From positions 1 through 38,450 of the forward strand of contig CASEIL010000018.1 in assembly GCA_949288065.1 (NCBI GenBank): a stretch of 38,450 bases of DNA, in the 5' to 3' direction. This stretch comes from an uncultured Phascolarctobacterium sp. (GTDB lineage: Bacteria > Bacillota > Negativicutes > Acidaminococcales > Acidaminococcaceae). The stretch's first letter is position 1. Every line of letters begins with the position of its first letter. Below are positions 15,647 to 23,841 of the stretch, piece after piece. Both the position numbers and the translations under genes were made by a program. A model generated the notes under the pieces. The model was not told the origin of the DNA. It was given only the letters and a program-made list of their open reading frames with translations, and searched no databases.

Positions 15647-17050
15647 TTATTTACCGATACAGAATTTGGAAAAAATTTCATTAATGATTTCATCGCGTAC
15701 CGCATCGCCGGTAATTTCGCCCAGGCTTTCAGCCGCATTGCGCAAATCAATCATAATGCAGTCATACGGCAAATGCGCTTCAGCGGCTGCCAGCGCGTCC
15801 TGCATGCTTACAAGAGCAGCCTTTAACAAACGCTCATGGCGCGCGTTCTGCACATAAACACCGTCGCCCAAATGCCTGTCGTTGCCGTACACAAATTTTT
15901 GCAGCCACTCCGTAAAGGTCTCAAAGCCCTCGCCCGTCTTGGCAGAAAGCTCCAGCACCGGTGCATTTGCAAATTCACCTGCCAGCTCAGCTTTTACATT
16001 AGCGCTGCCCAAATCACTCTTATTAATTATTATAACATAATTGCGCCCCTTAACTAACGACAGAATTTCCCTGTCCTCGTCAGTTAAAGGTTGCGAGCCG
16101 TCCAGAACGGCAATAGCAAGTTCGGCCTCTTCCAAAATGCGGCGGCTTTTTTCCACGCCGATGCGCTCCACATAATCCTCCGTATCGCGGATACCGGCGG
16201 TATCTGCCAGCACAATCGGTATGCCGCCCAGCATAAACTGCTCTTCAATAACGTCGCGCGTCGTGCCGGCGTATTCCGATACAATCGCCCTGTCCTCTTT
16301 CAGCAAAAAGTTTAAAAAACTGGATTTGCCTACATTCGGCTTGCCGATAATGGCTACATGCAGCCCTTCGCGCAAAATTTTGCCGGTGTGCGCATTAGCC
16401 AGCAGCTTTTTAACGCCGTCCGTCGTTTTGCCTACCTCCTGTAAAACATTACCAAAGGTAATTTCTTCAATATCATCCTCTGGGTAATCAATAACGGCCT
16501 CTAAATTTACAATTACGTCCAACAAACTGCGGCGTAGTGTGCGTACCTCGCCGGAAAGCTGGCCCTCCTGCTGGCGCACTGCCACTTTTAACGCCGCGTC
16601 GCTGCGTGATTTTATAATGTCCATTACCGCTTCGGCCTGTACCAAATCAATGCGCCCGTTTAAAAAGGCACGCTTGGTAAATTCTCCCGGCTCAGCCGGA
16701 CGTGCCCCGGCAGCATAGCTGAGCGACAAGATTTTTTGCAGCGACCTGACGCCGCCGTGGCATTGTATTTCGACAACATCCTCTGCCGTGTAAGAATGAG
16801 GCGCGCGCATATAAACCGCCATTACCTCGTCGATAACAGCTCCGTCCTCATCCACAACATGCCCGTAAACCAGCGTGTTGGGATTATAGCTGCCAAGCGC
16901 TTTGCCGGAAGCCGCTCTGAAAAGCTGCTCCCCGCAAGCCAGCGCCTTTTCGCCGCTGATGCGGACAATGCCAATAGCGCCCTCGCCCAAAGCCGTACAA
17001 ACGGCGCTGATAGTTTCTTCCTGCTGTTGTTTAATAACTTCGTTCTGCAT
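15647..17050 (-). CDS. mnmE: tRNA modification GTPase MnmE
   Basis: MnmE (TrmE) is the folate- and GTP-binding partner of MnmG. The 467-residue protein has the N-terminal formyl-THF domain ([32 protein letters not shown]) and a helical domain. The G domain follows with G1 [10 protein letters not shown]2 with TTRD, G3 DTAG and G4 NKSD. The C-terminus is FSKFCIGK, where the conserved C-[IL]-G-K cysteine closes the protein. All elements are intact. A terminator lies between it and jag, so it probably starts its own transcript with mnmG, rsmG and noc, although no clear promoter is seen in the short gap. Confidence 0.97.
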   Translation of the reverse strand: MQNEVIKQQQEETISAVCTALGEGAIGIVRISGEKALACGEQLFRAASGKALGSYNPNTLVYGHVVDEDGAVIDEVMAVYMRAPHSYTAEDVVEIQCHGGVRSLQKILSLSYAAGARPAEPGEFTKRAFLNGRIDLVQAEAVMDIIKSRSDAALKVAVRQQEGQLSGEVRTLRRSLLDVIVNLEAVIDYPEDDIEEITFGNVLQEVGKTTDGVKKLLANAHTGKILREGLHVAIIGKPNVGKSSFLNFLLKEDRAIVSEYAGTTRDVIEEQFMLGGIPIVLADTAGIRDTEDYVERIGVEKSRRILEEAELAIAVLDGSQPLTDEDREILSLVKGRNYVIIINKSDLGSANVKAELAGEFANAPVLELSAKTGEGFETFTEWLQKFVYGNDRHLGDGVYVQNARHERLLKAALVSMQDALAAAEAHLPYDCIMIDLRNAAESLGEITGDAVRDEIINEIFSKFCIGK

Positions 17051-17068
17051 AATCTGCTCCCTAAAAGA

Positions 17069-17095
17069 AAAACCCAGTACAAACGACTGGGTTTT
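17069..17095 (-). terminator. Terminator after jag
   Basis: A 10-bp stem (17095-17086 with 17078-17069, arm AAAACCCAGT) has a 7-base loop, and the minus strand then continues with a T-rich run. It separates jag from mnmE. Confidence 0.8.
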
Positions 17096-17107
17096 AAATT
17101 AAGAAAA

Positions 17108-17881
17108 TTATTTTTTTAATTCGATTACAACGCGGCGGTACGGCTCTTCACCCTCGCTCAGCGTAGTAATACGGCGGTCGTTTTGCAATGCAACATGAAT
17201 AATTTTTCTTTCATGGGGATTCATCGGCTCCAGCACTACACGCTCGCCGGTGCGTTTTACCTTATCGGCAAGGCGCTGTGCCAGGCGGTTTAAGGTTTCC
17301 ACGCGGCGCTCGCGGTAATCCTCAATATCAATTACAATCCTGATGCGCTCGTTGGAATTTTTATTGGCAACAAGGTTGGTAAGGTATTGCAAAGAATCCA
17401 AAGTCTGCCCATGCTTGCCGATTAAAATGCCCATATCGGAGCCGTGCAGCTTAAAGGTTACCACACCTTCGTTTTTGTTAATGAATTTTTCCATTACCAC
17501 TTCAATGCGCATAGCATTAAATATTTTCTGCAAAAATTCTTTAGCAGCGTCAACGGCAGCTTGCTCAATCACATATTCGCGTACTGCTGGCTTAGCCTCT
17601 TCTTTTTTAGCGGCTTCGCGGGCAGCGGCTGCTTCCTGTTTGCCGGTTTTGTAATCTTCTTTAATGGTATCGACGGTTTCGTCAACAATATCGCCGATTT
17701 TTTTAGCTGCCTCTTTTAAGGTAACCCTAATTTTAGCCTTTTTGGCAAACAAACCAAAAATACCGTTTTTAGCTTCTTCTATAACTTCAACGTTTACTTT
17801 ATCAGCAGTGGTTTTCAGTTCTGCCAGGGCTTCATTTAAAGCCTCTTCAACGCTTTTGCCGGTTTTTTCAATAAAATCCAT
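17108..17881 (-). CDS. jag: RNA-binding protein Jag (KhpB/EloR)
   Basis: This 257-residue protein has three parts. The Jag_N domain (about 1-55) begins MDFIEKTGKSVEEALNEAL and is followed by a charged Ala/Glu/Lys linker. A KH domain with the GILIGKHGQTL loop lies near residues 155-165. An R3H domain has MNPHERKIIHVAL near 220-235. The family partners KhpA and controls cell elongation and small-RNA metabolism in Gram-positive bacteria, and is nearly always found after yidC. It starts 13 bases past the yidC stop with a GGGGGT ribosome site. Confidence 0.95.
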   Translation of the reverse strand: MDFIEKTGKSVEEALNEALAELKTTADKVNVEVIEEAKNGIFGLFAKKAKIRVTLKEAAKKIGDIVDETVDTIKEDYKTGKQEAAAAREAAKKEEAKPAVREYVIEQAAVDAAKEFLQKIFNAMRIEVVMEKFINKNEGVVTFKLHGSDMGILIGKHGQTLDSLQYLTNLVANKNSNERIRIVIDIEDYRERRVETLNRLAQRLADKVKRTGERVVLEPMNPHERKIIHVALQNDRRITTLSEGEEPYRRVVIELKK

Positions 17882-17893
17882 TTATAAACCCCC

Positions 17894-18565
17894 TTATTTT
17901 GCCTGTCCTCTTTCCATAAAGAGCTGCTGCGCAATCTGCATAATGTTCATTACAACCCAGTACAATACAAGGCCTGTCGGGAAGCTGATGCTGATATAAC
18001 CGATAAACAGCGGCATACCGTACAGCATTACCTGGTTCTGTGTGGTAGAAGTATCCGGCATCGTCATTTTGGACTGCAGGAAAGTAGTAAGTGCAGATAA
18101 AACAGGCAGTACGGCATAAGCATACATTTCAGGGCTGCCGGAATTCATAAATTCGCTCAGGCTCTTGGAAATATCAAGGCCCATGAAAAGCGGCGAACCA
18201 ACATACTGGAAGTCCTGAATGCCGTAGAAAATACCAATCAATATCGGCATCTGAATCAATAAAGGCAGGCAGCCGGAAAGCGGGTTAACGCCCTCGGATT
18301 TATAAAGCTGCGCCAAAGCCTCGTTAGCTTTCATCTTGTCGTCTTTGTATTTTTCCTGAATGGCTTTCATTTTCGGCTGCAAGCGCTGCATAGCCTTCAT
18401 GGACTGAATCTGCTTTTTGCTGAGAGGATAGGTTGCCAGCTTCACAATAACGGTTAAAAGGATAATGGCAAAGCCATAGTTGGCAAAGCCGAAGGATGCG
18501 CTGAGATTATACAAAATAGTAATAGCGTCCTGAACAATGCTGCTTAAAAAATCCAAATTTTTCAA
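17894..18565 (-). CDS. yidC: Membrane protein insertase YidC (Oxa1 family)
   Basis: YidC inserts membrane proteins alone or with Sec. This 223-residue copy has the core five-helix Oxa1 fold. It includes the cytoplasmic hairpin with QIQSMKAMQRLQPKMKAIQ, the segment GCLPLLIQMPILIGIFYGI, and the last helix FPTGLVLYWVVMNIMQIAQQ. It lacks the large periplasmic domain of proteobacterial YidC and shows no lipoprotein cleavage site, so it is the short form. The conserved arginine of the hydrophilic groove is not obvious in helix 1, where a lysine (IVKLATYPLSKKQ) takes the equivalent place. It lies between yidD and jag. Confidence 0.95.
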   Translation of the reverse strand: MKNLDFLSSIVQDAITILYNLSASFGFANYGFAIILLTVIVKLATYPLSKKQIQSMKAMQRLQPKMKAIQEKYKDDKMKANEALAQLYKSEGVNPLSGCLPLLIQMPILIGIFYGIQDFQYVGSPLFMGLDISKSLSEFMNSGSPEMYAYAVLPVLSALTTFLQSKMTMPDTSTTQNQVMLYGMPLFIGYISISFPTGLVLYWVVMNIMQIAQQLFMERGQAK

Positions 18566-18580
18566 CTCCCTGTTTTAGTA

Positions 18581-18599
18581 TATGTATTTAAAATACATA
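18581..18599. repeat. AT-rich palindrome upstream of yidC
   Basis: TATGTATTT and AAATACATA are perfect inverted 9-mers around one base, in the 44-base gap between yidD and yidC. It could be a hairpin in the message or a protein site; no regulator is known to me. Confidence 0.4.
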
Positions 18600-18609
18600 G
18601 GTTTCAAAC

Positions 18610-18819
18610 TTAATCGACTGGGTCGTAGCCTCCCGGATGGAACGGATGGCATTTTAAAATTCTTTTTAAAGCCATCCAGCTGCCCTTAACCGCACCCTTT
18701 TTCTGCACTGCTTCCAGCGCATACTGGGAGCAGGTTGGGTAAAAACGGCACCGCGGGGGGAACATCGGCGAAATAACTATCTGATAAAAACGGATTAACA
18801 AAATAATAACCGTTTTCAT
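18610..18819 (-). CDS. yidD: Membrane protein insertion efficiency factor YidD
   Basis: This 69-residue protein has the conserved YidD core: an N-terminal amphipathic stretch [19 protein letters not shown], then [11 protein letters not shown] and [16 protein letters not shown]. It is a small inner-membrane-associated protein thought to help YidC-dependent insertion. It sits 10 bases after rnpA with an AAGGTGAG ribosome site, in the standard rpmH-rnpA-yidD-yidC-jag order. Confidence 0.95.
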   Translation of the reverse strand: MKTVIILLIRFYQIVISPMFPPRCRFYPTCSQYALEAVQKKGAVKGSWMALKRILKCHPFHPGGYDPVD

Positions 18820-18829
18820 ATTCTCACCT

Positions 18830-19198
18830 TTACTTCAGTATACCTGCCCTTTTTGCTAAACGCATAAAAATCCTGTCATAAGTATAAATATCGGCCGCAA
18901 TCAGCTTTTTGCGGGCCACCCAGATTATCTCCACCCCGTTTTTAAGCTCCTCGCGCCTGTGGCGGAAAACTTCGCGCATTAAGCGCTTAACGCGGTTGCG
19001 GGTAACGGCGGTGCCCATCTTCTTGCCGACGGCAAAACCGATTTTTATATTTTGTTCTTCATTTGGCAATACATACATTACAGACATCGAATCGACAACT
19101 GAACGGCCTGTTTGGTAAACAAGCTGAAAAGCATTCTTGGATTTAATTCTGTTTACTTTTCCAAAAGAAAATTTTCTGGCTTTTTTCAAATTATGCAT
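18830..19198 (-). CDS. rnpA: Ribonuclease P protein component
   Basis: RnpA is the basic protein subunit that helps the RNase P RNA trim tRNA 5' leaders. The 122-residue protein begins [12 protein letters not shown] and has the RNA-binding signature [22 protein letters not shown] prefer the ATG at 19198 to a GTG two codons upstream (19204) because the AGG of the ribosome site would otherwise be too close. A terminator-like hairpin lies between it and rpmH, so its level is probably set by read-through from the rpmH promoter. Confidence 0.93.
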   Translation of the reverse strand: MHNLKKARKFSFGKVNRIKSKNAFQLVYQTGRSVVDSMSVMYVLPNEEQNIKIGFAVGKKMGTAVTRNRVKRLMREVFRHRREELKNGVEIIWVARKKLIAADIYTYDRIFMRLAKRAGILK

Positions 19199-19219
19199 AC
19201 ACACCTGCCCGCATTGAAA

Positions 19220-19245
19220 AAATAGGCCGTTTAAGCGGCCTATTT
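19220..19245 (-). terminator. Terminator/attenuator between rpmH and rnpA
   Basis: A 10-bp stem (19245-19236 with 19229-19220, arm AAATAGGCCG) has a 6-base loop and is followed on the minus strand by a T run. It probably lets much more rpmH than rnpA message be made. Confidence 0.8.
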
Positions 19246-19251
19246 ATAATG

Positions 19252-19386
19252 TTATGCAGACAATTTCTTTCTGCCTCTTGCACGTCTTCTTTTTAAAACC
19301 TGACGCCCGCCCAAGGTTTTCATTCTTTCTCTGAAACCATGGGTTCTTTTCCTTCTAAGGTTATTCGGTTGAAAAGTACGCTTCAT
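19252..19386 (-). CDS. rpmH: 50S ribosomal protein L34
   Basis: This is a 44-residue, very basic protein. It starts [18 protein letters not shown] and continues [18 protein letters not shown] to RGRKKLSA, which is a textbook L34. A GGAGGTAGCAG ribosome site precedes the ATG at 19386. It is first in the leftward unit, under a consensus promoter, and is the gene that marks the left edge of the dnaA region in most bacteria. Confidence 0.98.
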   Translation of the reverse strand: MKRTFQPNNLRRKRTHGFRERMKTLGGRQVLKRRRARGRKKLSA

Positions 19387-19456
19387 TTACTGCTACCTCC
19401 TTACTCTTGCCAGTTTTATCAAATTCTCTATTTTAATTGAATTGATAGCTATAAGA

Positions 19457-19485
19457 ATTATATTAGATAGTACGTTAAGTGTCAA
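19457..19485 (-). promoter_or_regulatory. Strong consensus promoter of rpmH
   Basis: On the minus strand TTGACA (19485-19480) and TATAAT (19462-19457) are exactly 17 bases apart. Both hexamers are perfect. Confidence 0.9.
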
Positions 19486-19575
19486 GAATAAAGCATACAT
19501 TAAAACAAACTTTTTCTATATTTTTACGCCTTCTGGCTGATTTTTTCTTTTAAAAGCCTCGAAAAACGAATTAGA

Positions 19576-19604
19576 TTGATAATAAATCCGCATTTTGATA
19601 CAAT
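19576..19604 (+). promoter_or_regulatory. Probable dnaA promoter
   Basis: TTGATA (19576-19581) and TACAAT (19599-19604) are 17 bases apart, 70 bases before dnaA. A weaker alternative is TTGATA (19595) with TATCAT (19617). No convincing DnaA box is seen in the rest of the rpmH-dnaA gap. Confidence 0.55.
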
Positions 19605-19674
19605 TATTAATAGGCTTATCATAGCAAGATTACAGCAACGGCTCAAATTAATTTATCGGAAAGGATGCTCATAA

Positions 19675-21135
19675 ATGAATTCCTATAATGTTTCGGATAT
19701 ATGGGAACAGCTGCTTCAGCGGCTGCAAAACTCCGTCAGCGAAACGGTTTATAATACCATTATCAGCCCGGCAGTACCGTTATCGGCTTCAGGCACAGTT
19801 TTTTTAATCGGGGTCAACAATAATTTTTTAAAAAAATGGCTCGAAGAAAATTACAAAACCATTATCGAAAACCTGCTGGCCGAAATTACCGGGCAGGAAT
19901 TCAAACTGAAAATAGAAAACCTTGATTTTTCAGCAGTACCAGCTAAACCACAACCTTTTGTGGTTAAGGAAGAAGTAGAATTGCCGAAGCCTGTAAAAAA
20001 AGAGGCAGCTCCTACTCCGCCGCCCGCACCTGCACCGGTACCAATGCCGCAGGTACAGCTGCCGGAACCAAAAGGCAGCTATGTGCAGGCCACTCTGTTT
20101 GAAGAACAGGTGCCCAGTAACCTTAACTCTAAATATACCTTTGATACTTTTGTTATCGGGAACTCTAACCGTTTTGCCTATGCCGCCGCACAGGCAGTTG
20201 CCGCCAAACCGGGCATTGCCTATAACCCGCTGTTTATCTACGGCGGCGTTGGCCTTGGCAAAACACACTTAATGCATGCCATCGGCAACCAGATTAAACT
20301 CAACAATCCTAACGCCAAGGTGCTGTATATTTCCAGCGAAAAGTTTTTGAACGAAATTGTTACCTCCATTGAAAAAAGGACAATGGAAAACTTTAAAAAT
20401 AAATACCGCAAAATAGACTGCCTGATTATCGACGATATCCAATTTCTGGAAAAAAGGGAACGTACGCTGGAAGAATTCTTCCATACCTTCAACGCCCTTT
20501 ACGAAGAAAATAAACAGATTATCATTTCCAGCGACAGGCTGCCCAAGCATATCAAAAATATTGAAGACCGCCTGCGTTCGCGCTTTGAATGCGGCTTAAT
20601 GGCCGATATCCAGTCGCCGGATTTGGAAACCAGGATTGCCATCCTGCGCAAAAAAGCAGAACTGGAAGGCATTGAAATCCCCCACGATGTTATCACGCTG
20701 GTTGCCTCCAGCATTACAACTAACATCAGGGAAATTGAAGGCGCTTACACCAAAATCGTTGCCTATGCCGGTTTAATGAGCATGCCCATTACCGTGGAAC
20801 TTGCCAAAAATATTCTGGATGAAATGGGCGCTACCGTACAAAGCCGTCAGATTACCTACGAAGCCATTAATGAAGCGACGGCCGCTTATTTTAAAATCAA
20901 GCCGGAAGAACTGTTTACCAAAAAGCGCACGCAAAGCATTGCCACGGCAAGGCATATCGCCATGTATCTCTGCCGCGAGCTGATTGATTTATCCTACCCG
21001 CGCATCGGCGAAATTTACGGCGGGCGCGACCACAGTACCGTCATCCACGCTTACGATAAAATCAGCGCCCAGCGCAAAAAAGACCCTGCTACCGAAAAAG
21101 CCATTGTTTATTTAACGGAGCAGCTGAAGCAGTAA
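19675..21135 (+). CDS. dnaA: Chromosomal replication initiator protein DnaA
   Basis: DnaA is the ATP-dependent initiator that binds DnaA boxes, melts the origin and recruits helicase. The 486-residue protein has domain I (residues 1-80; DIWEQLLQRLQNSVSE, LKKWLEENY), a Pro-rich linker (about 110-135), and an AAA+ domain with Walker A GGVGLGKTH and Walker B CLIIDDIQF. It also has the box VII-type arginine stretch and a C-terminal DNA-binding domain with GGRDHSTVIHAYDKI. All catalytic elements are present. The RBS is AAAGGAT. The gene lies left of the unwinding site, so if forks start there dnaA is read against the left fork. Confidence 0.99.
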   Translation: MNSYNVSDIWEQLLQRLQNSVSETVYNTIISPAVPLSASGTVFLIGVNNNFLKKWLEENYKTIIENLLAEITGQEFKLKIENLDFSAVPAKPQPFVVKEEVELPKPVKKEAAPTPPPAPAPVPMPQVQLPEPKGSYVQATLFEEQVPSNLNSKYTFDTFVIGNSNRFAYAAAQAVAAKPGIAYNPLFIYGGVGLGKTHLMHAIGNQIKLNNPNAKVLYISSEKFLNEIVTSIEKRTMENFKNKYRKIDCLIIDDIQFLEKRERTLEEFFHTFNALYEENKQIIISSDRLPKHIKNIEDRLRSRFECGLMADIQSPDLETRIAILRKKAELEGIEIPHDVITLVASSITTNIREIEGAYTKIVAYAGLMSMPITVELAKNILDEMGATVQSRQITYEAINEATAAYFKIKPEELFTKKRTQSIATARHIAMYLCRELIDLSYPRIGEIYGGRDHSTVIHAYDKISAQRKKDPATEKAIVYLTEQLKQ

Positions 21136-21316
21136 AAATTTTATCAACACTTAACTGTGGAAAATGTGATTTACCCTGTTGATAACTTGTTAAAACAATT
21201 ACGCCAAACAGAAAATGTGCAAAATGTTAAAAGTTATGAACAATTTTCAACACATTATACACAGGCTGCCAAAAGTGATTTTTTCTGGTCTTAAACCATT
21301 TTCCACATTTCCACAC

Positions 21317-21337
21317 TTACTACTACAACTACTACTA
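21317..21337. promoter_or_regulatory. DnaA-trio array of the origin unwinding element
   Basis: Seven triplets on the plus strand (TTA CTA CTA CAA CTA CTA CTA) read on the complement as 3'-GAT-5' type DnaA-trios, with one deviant (CAA). They begin one base after the tandem boxes at 21299-21315. This box-box-trio order is that of the basal unwinding system of B. subtilis. Confidence 0.85.
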
Positions 21338-21371
21338 ATTATTTAAAATTAATATAGTGATTATAAAATAA
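21338..21371. other. AT-rich DNA unwinding element
   Basis: After the trios the sequence is almost all A and T up to the dnaN ribosome site GGAGG. It is the likely first melted segment. Confidence 0.7.
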
Positions 21372-21387
21372 TGGAGGTCTGCATAAC

Positions 21388-22497
21388 ATGAAATTTACCT
21401 GCCAAACTTCAAGCCTGAACAAAGCTATTCAAACCGTCCAGAGGGCTATTTCTTCCAAACCTACGGCGCCGATTTTTTCCGGCATCCATATCATTGCCGC
21501 CGAAAACATCTTATATGTGCAGGCCATGGACTTAAATATGGCAATTTCCTGCACGGTAGAAAGCCAGACAGAAACCAATGGCGAAATTGTCGTATCGGCC
21601 AAGCATTTTGCCGAGCTGATGCGTAAGCTGCCCGGTGAAACCGTTACCATCAGCAAAAATAAAGAAGAAAAAACCATTACCGTACAATCTGCCAAGTCTG
21701 ATTTTCAGTTGCTTTTAATGAACGAGGATGATTATCCTAAGTTCCCGGAATTTAACCCGGATAAGCAGATTGTGCTGGAAGATGAAAAAATTAAAGAACT
21801 GATTAAAAAGACGATCTTCTCCTGCTCTACCGATGAAGCAAGGCCGCTGTTTACCGGTATTCTGGTAGAAATTGGCGAAGGCAAAATTACCTTTGTCGGC
21901 ACCAACACGCACCGTCTGGCCATTAAAAGCATGCCTTACGGCGAGGGTGAGGAAATGTCCATCATTATCCCGGCAAGGGTGCTTTCGGAAATTGCCCGCA
22001 ATTTAAACAGCGATTTGCCGCAGGAGATTAAAATTTCACTTTTAAATAACCAGATTATGGTTGTTATCGACCAGGTAATTATTGTTTCGCGCCTTATTGA
22101 AGGTAAATTCCCGGATTACAGGCGCGTTATTCCGCCTGCCTTTAATACCAAAACGAGGTTCAACGTAAAAGAGCTGGCCGGTGCGGTTGAGCGCGTAGCG
22201 CTGTTTTCCAGCGACGGCGATTACAGCATTATTAAAGTCAGCGTCGGGGATACGGAGATTGTAGTCAGCTCCAGCAGCCCTGATGTTGGTAAGGGCCGTG
22301 AAAATATCCAGTGCCGTACCGAAGGCGATACCTTAAACGTAGCCTTCAATTCCAAATACATTCTGGATATTTTGAAGAATCTTGCCGATGAGGAAGCGGT
22401 GATGGAACTGAATAATTCCTTAAGCCCGGTTTGCATTAAGCCGGTCGGTGAGGAAAACTATTTGTACATTGTAACGCCGGTAAGGGTTGTGTTCTGA
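21388..22497 (+). CDS. dnaN: DNA polymerase III beta subunit (sliding clamp)
   Basis: DnaN is the ring-shaped clamp that tethers the replicative polymerase. The 369-residue protein has the three repeated clamp domains. It starts MKFTCQTSSLNKAIQTVQRA and carries typical stretches such as PIFSGIHIIAAE, RPLFTGILVEI, FVGTNTHRLAI and the C-terminal SPVCIKPVGEENYLYIVTPVR. It has a GGAGGT ribosome site 10 bases before its ATG and overlaps the next gene by one base (TGATG), so translation is coupled through the cluster. Confidence 0.99.
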   Translation: MKFTCQTSSLNKAIQTVQRAISSKPTAPIFSGIHIIAAENILYVQAMDLNMAISCTVESQTETNGEIVVSAKHFAELMRKLPGETVTISKNKEEKTITVQSAKSDFQLLLMNEDDYPKFPEFNPDKQIVLEDEKIKELIKKTIFSCSTDEARPLFTGILVEIGEGKITFVGTNTHRLAIKSMPYGEGEEMSIIIPARVLSEIARNLNSDLPQEIKISLLNNQIMVVIDQVIIVSRLIEGKFPDYRRVIPPAFNTKTRFNVKELAGAVERVALFSSDGDYSIIKVSVGDTEIVVSSSSPDVGKGRENIQCRTEGDTLNVAFNSKYILDILKNLADEEAVMELNNSLSPVCIKPVGEENYLYIVTPVRVVF

Positions 22498-22721
22498 TGG
22501 AAAATTTAAAAATTGCGATTAAAACTGAATATATTACGTTAACGAATCTTTTAAAATACGCCGGTGTGGTAATGAGCGGCGGGCAGGCGCACGAGCTGAT
22601 TGAAGGCGGCTTTGTCAGCCTGAACGGCAAGCCTGCCACGGAAAAACGCAAAAAGATTTACGCCGGCGACGTGGTTGCGGTTAAGGGACTGGCAACCATA
22701 ACTGTCTGCAATGAAGATTAA
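22497..22721 (+). CDS. yaaA: S4-domain RNA-binding protein (YaaA/RlbA type)
   Basis: This 74-residue protein is a single S4 fold. YITLTNLLKYAGVVMSGGQA is followed by the hallmark EGGFVSLNGKPATEKRKKIYAGD. In Firmicutes the gene always sits between dnaN and recF; Bacillus work links it to ribosome assembly. It overlaps dnaN by one base and recF by eleven, so the three are co-translated. Confidence 0.93.
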   Translation: MENLKIAIKTEYITLTNLLKYAGVVMSGGQAHELIEGGFVSLNGKPATEKRKKIYAGDVVAVKGLATITVCNED

Positions 22722-23841
22722 AGCGCTGCATTTATATAATTTTAGAAATTACGGGCTGTTAAGCCTGGAGTTTCCGGCAATGGTTAATATTTTGTACGGC
22801 AAAAACGCGCAGGGCAAAACCAATCTGCTGGAGGCGGTGTTTTATGCTGCCTTCGGCATGTCGCACCGCACCTCGCAGGAGGACGATTTATTTGGCGAGG
22901 GCAGGCGCGAGCTGGCGGTAAAAATTGCTTTTGAAAGTTTTGATAATGAGTACGAGATAAAAATTAAGCGTTACGAGCAGCACGGGCGCCTAAAAAAAGA
23001 GTTGCTGCTGGATAACGTAAGCATTAAGGCCAAAGAGCATTACGGCACATTGAACGCTGTTATGTTTTCGCCGGAGGATTTACAGCTGATTAAGGGCGAG
23101 CCGCAGCTGCGCAGGCGTTTTTTTGATATGCAGATTGCGCAGACTGACAAGGCCTATTACGAAATGCTGGTTAAATACAACCGTTTGCTGCAGCAGCGCA
23201 ATAAGCTGTTAAAGCAAATCCGCGATGAGGGCAGCGATAAAGCGCAGCTTGCCCTGTGGGATAAGGAGCTGGCAGCAGCGGCAGCATTGCTGTTGGCAAA
23301 ACGTCTGTCTGCTCTGTCCGGCCTGGCTGATATTGCTTCCGGTATTTACCGTTCCATTGCCGGCAGCAGCGAAGAGCTGGCGGTAAAGTATGCGTTAAAA
23401 ACGAGCGGTGATTTTGTAACGGAGCAGCCTGAGCGTGATGTAACTGCATGGCGCGAGTTTTACCTTGAAGAATTGCAGGCGCGCCAGCAGCTGGATATTT
23501 TGCGCGGCAGCACCAGCATCGGCCCGCACCGCGACGATTTGTTTTTTTATGTAAACGGCAGGCCGCTGAAGGCTTTCGGCTCGCAGGGTCAGCACCGCAG
23601 TGCGGCGCTGGCGTTAAAGCTGGCGCAGCTGGAATATGTAAAAAATGCCAAGGGCGAATACCCTGTTCTGCTTTTGGACGATGTTATGAGCGAGCTGGAC
23701 GCGGAGCGGCGTACGCATTTGTTAAAATTTATCGACGGCAGGGTGCAGACATTTGTAACCGTCAACGATAAGCATTTGATACCGGATTTAAACAATAACG
23801 CTTATTTTTATATCGAAAACGGAAGGGTTATGCAGGGCTGA
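22711..23841 (+). CDS. recF: DNA replication and repair protein RecF
   Basis: RecF is an SMC-like ATPase that loads RecA at gaps with RecO and RecR. The 376-residue protein begins MKIKALHLYNFRNYG. Its Walker A is GKNAQGKTN (residues 30-38), the signature motif is GSQGQHRSAALALKLAQLE, and the Walker B/D-loop is PVLLLDDVMSELD. It starts within the end of the S4 gene and overlaps dciA by one base. Confidence 0.97.
   Translation: MKIKALHLYNFRNYGLLSLEFPAMVNILYGKNAQGKTNLLEAVFYAAFGMSHRTSQEDDLFGEGRRELAVKIAFESFDNEYEIKIKRYEQHGRLKKELLLDNVSIKAKEHYGTLNAVMFSPEDLQLIKGEPQLRRRFFDMQIAQTDKAYYEMLVKYNRLLQQRNKLLKQIRDEGSDKAQLALWDKELAAAAALLLAKRLSALSGLADIASGIYRSIAGSSEELAVKYALKTSGDFVTEQPERDVTAWREFYLEELQARQQLDILRGSTSIGPHRDDLFFYVNGRPLKAFGSQGQHRSAALALKLAQLEYVKNAKGEYPVLLLDDVMSELDAERRTHLLKFIDGRVQTFVTVNDKHLIPDLNNNAYFYIENGRVMQG

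Larger units (their letters stand above)
21136..21387. other. oriC: Replication origin oriC (dnaA-dnaN gap)
   Basis: Nine DnaA boxes can be read. Forward: TTATCAACA 21141, TTATGAACA 21234, TTTTCAACA 21244, TTATACACA 21255, TTTTCCACA 21299, ATTTCCACA 21307. Reverse: TGTGGAAAA 21156, TGTTGATAA 21177, TGTGCAAAA 21216. Only 21255 matches TTATNCACA exactly; the others have one or two changes. A DnaA-trio array and an AT-rich stretch follow, and dnaN starts at 21388. This is the unwinding half of a Firmicutes-type origin. Confidence 0.93.

Noticed and set aside
19387..19674. A second DnaA-box cluster upstream of dnaA
   Set aside because: Only loose matches such as TTATCATAG were found, none within two changes in a cluster; the gap holds promoters for rpmH and dnaA.
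21317..21338. CTA/TAC triplets as a simple microsatellite
   Set aside because: Position and phase next to tandem DnaA boxes fit DnaA-trios better than a random repeat.
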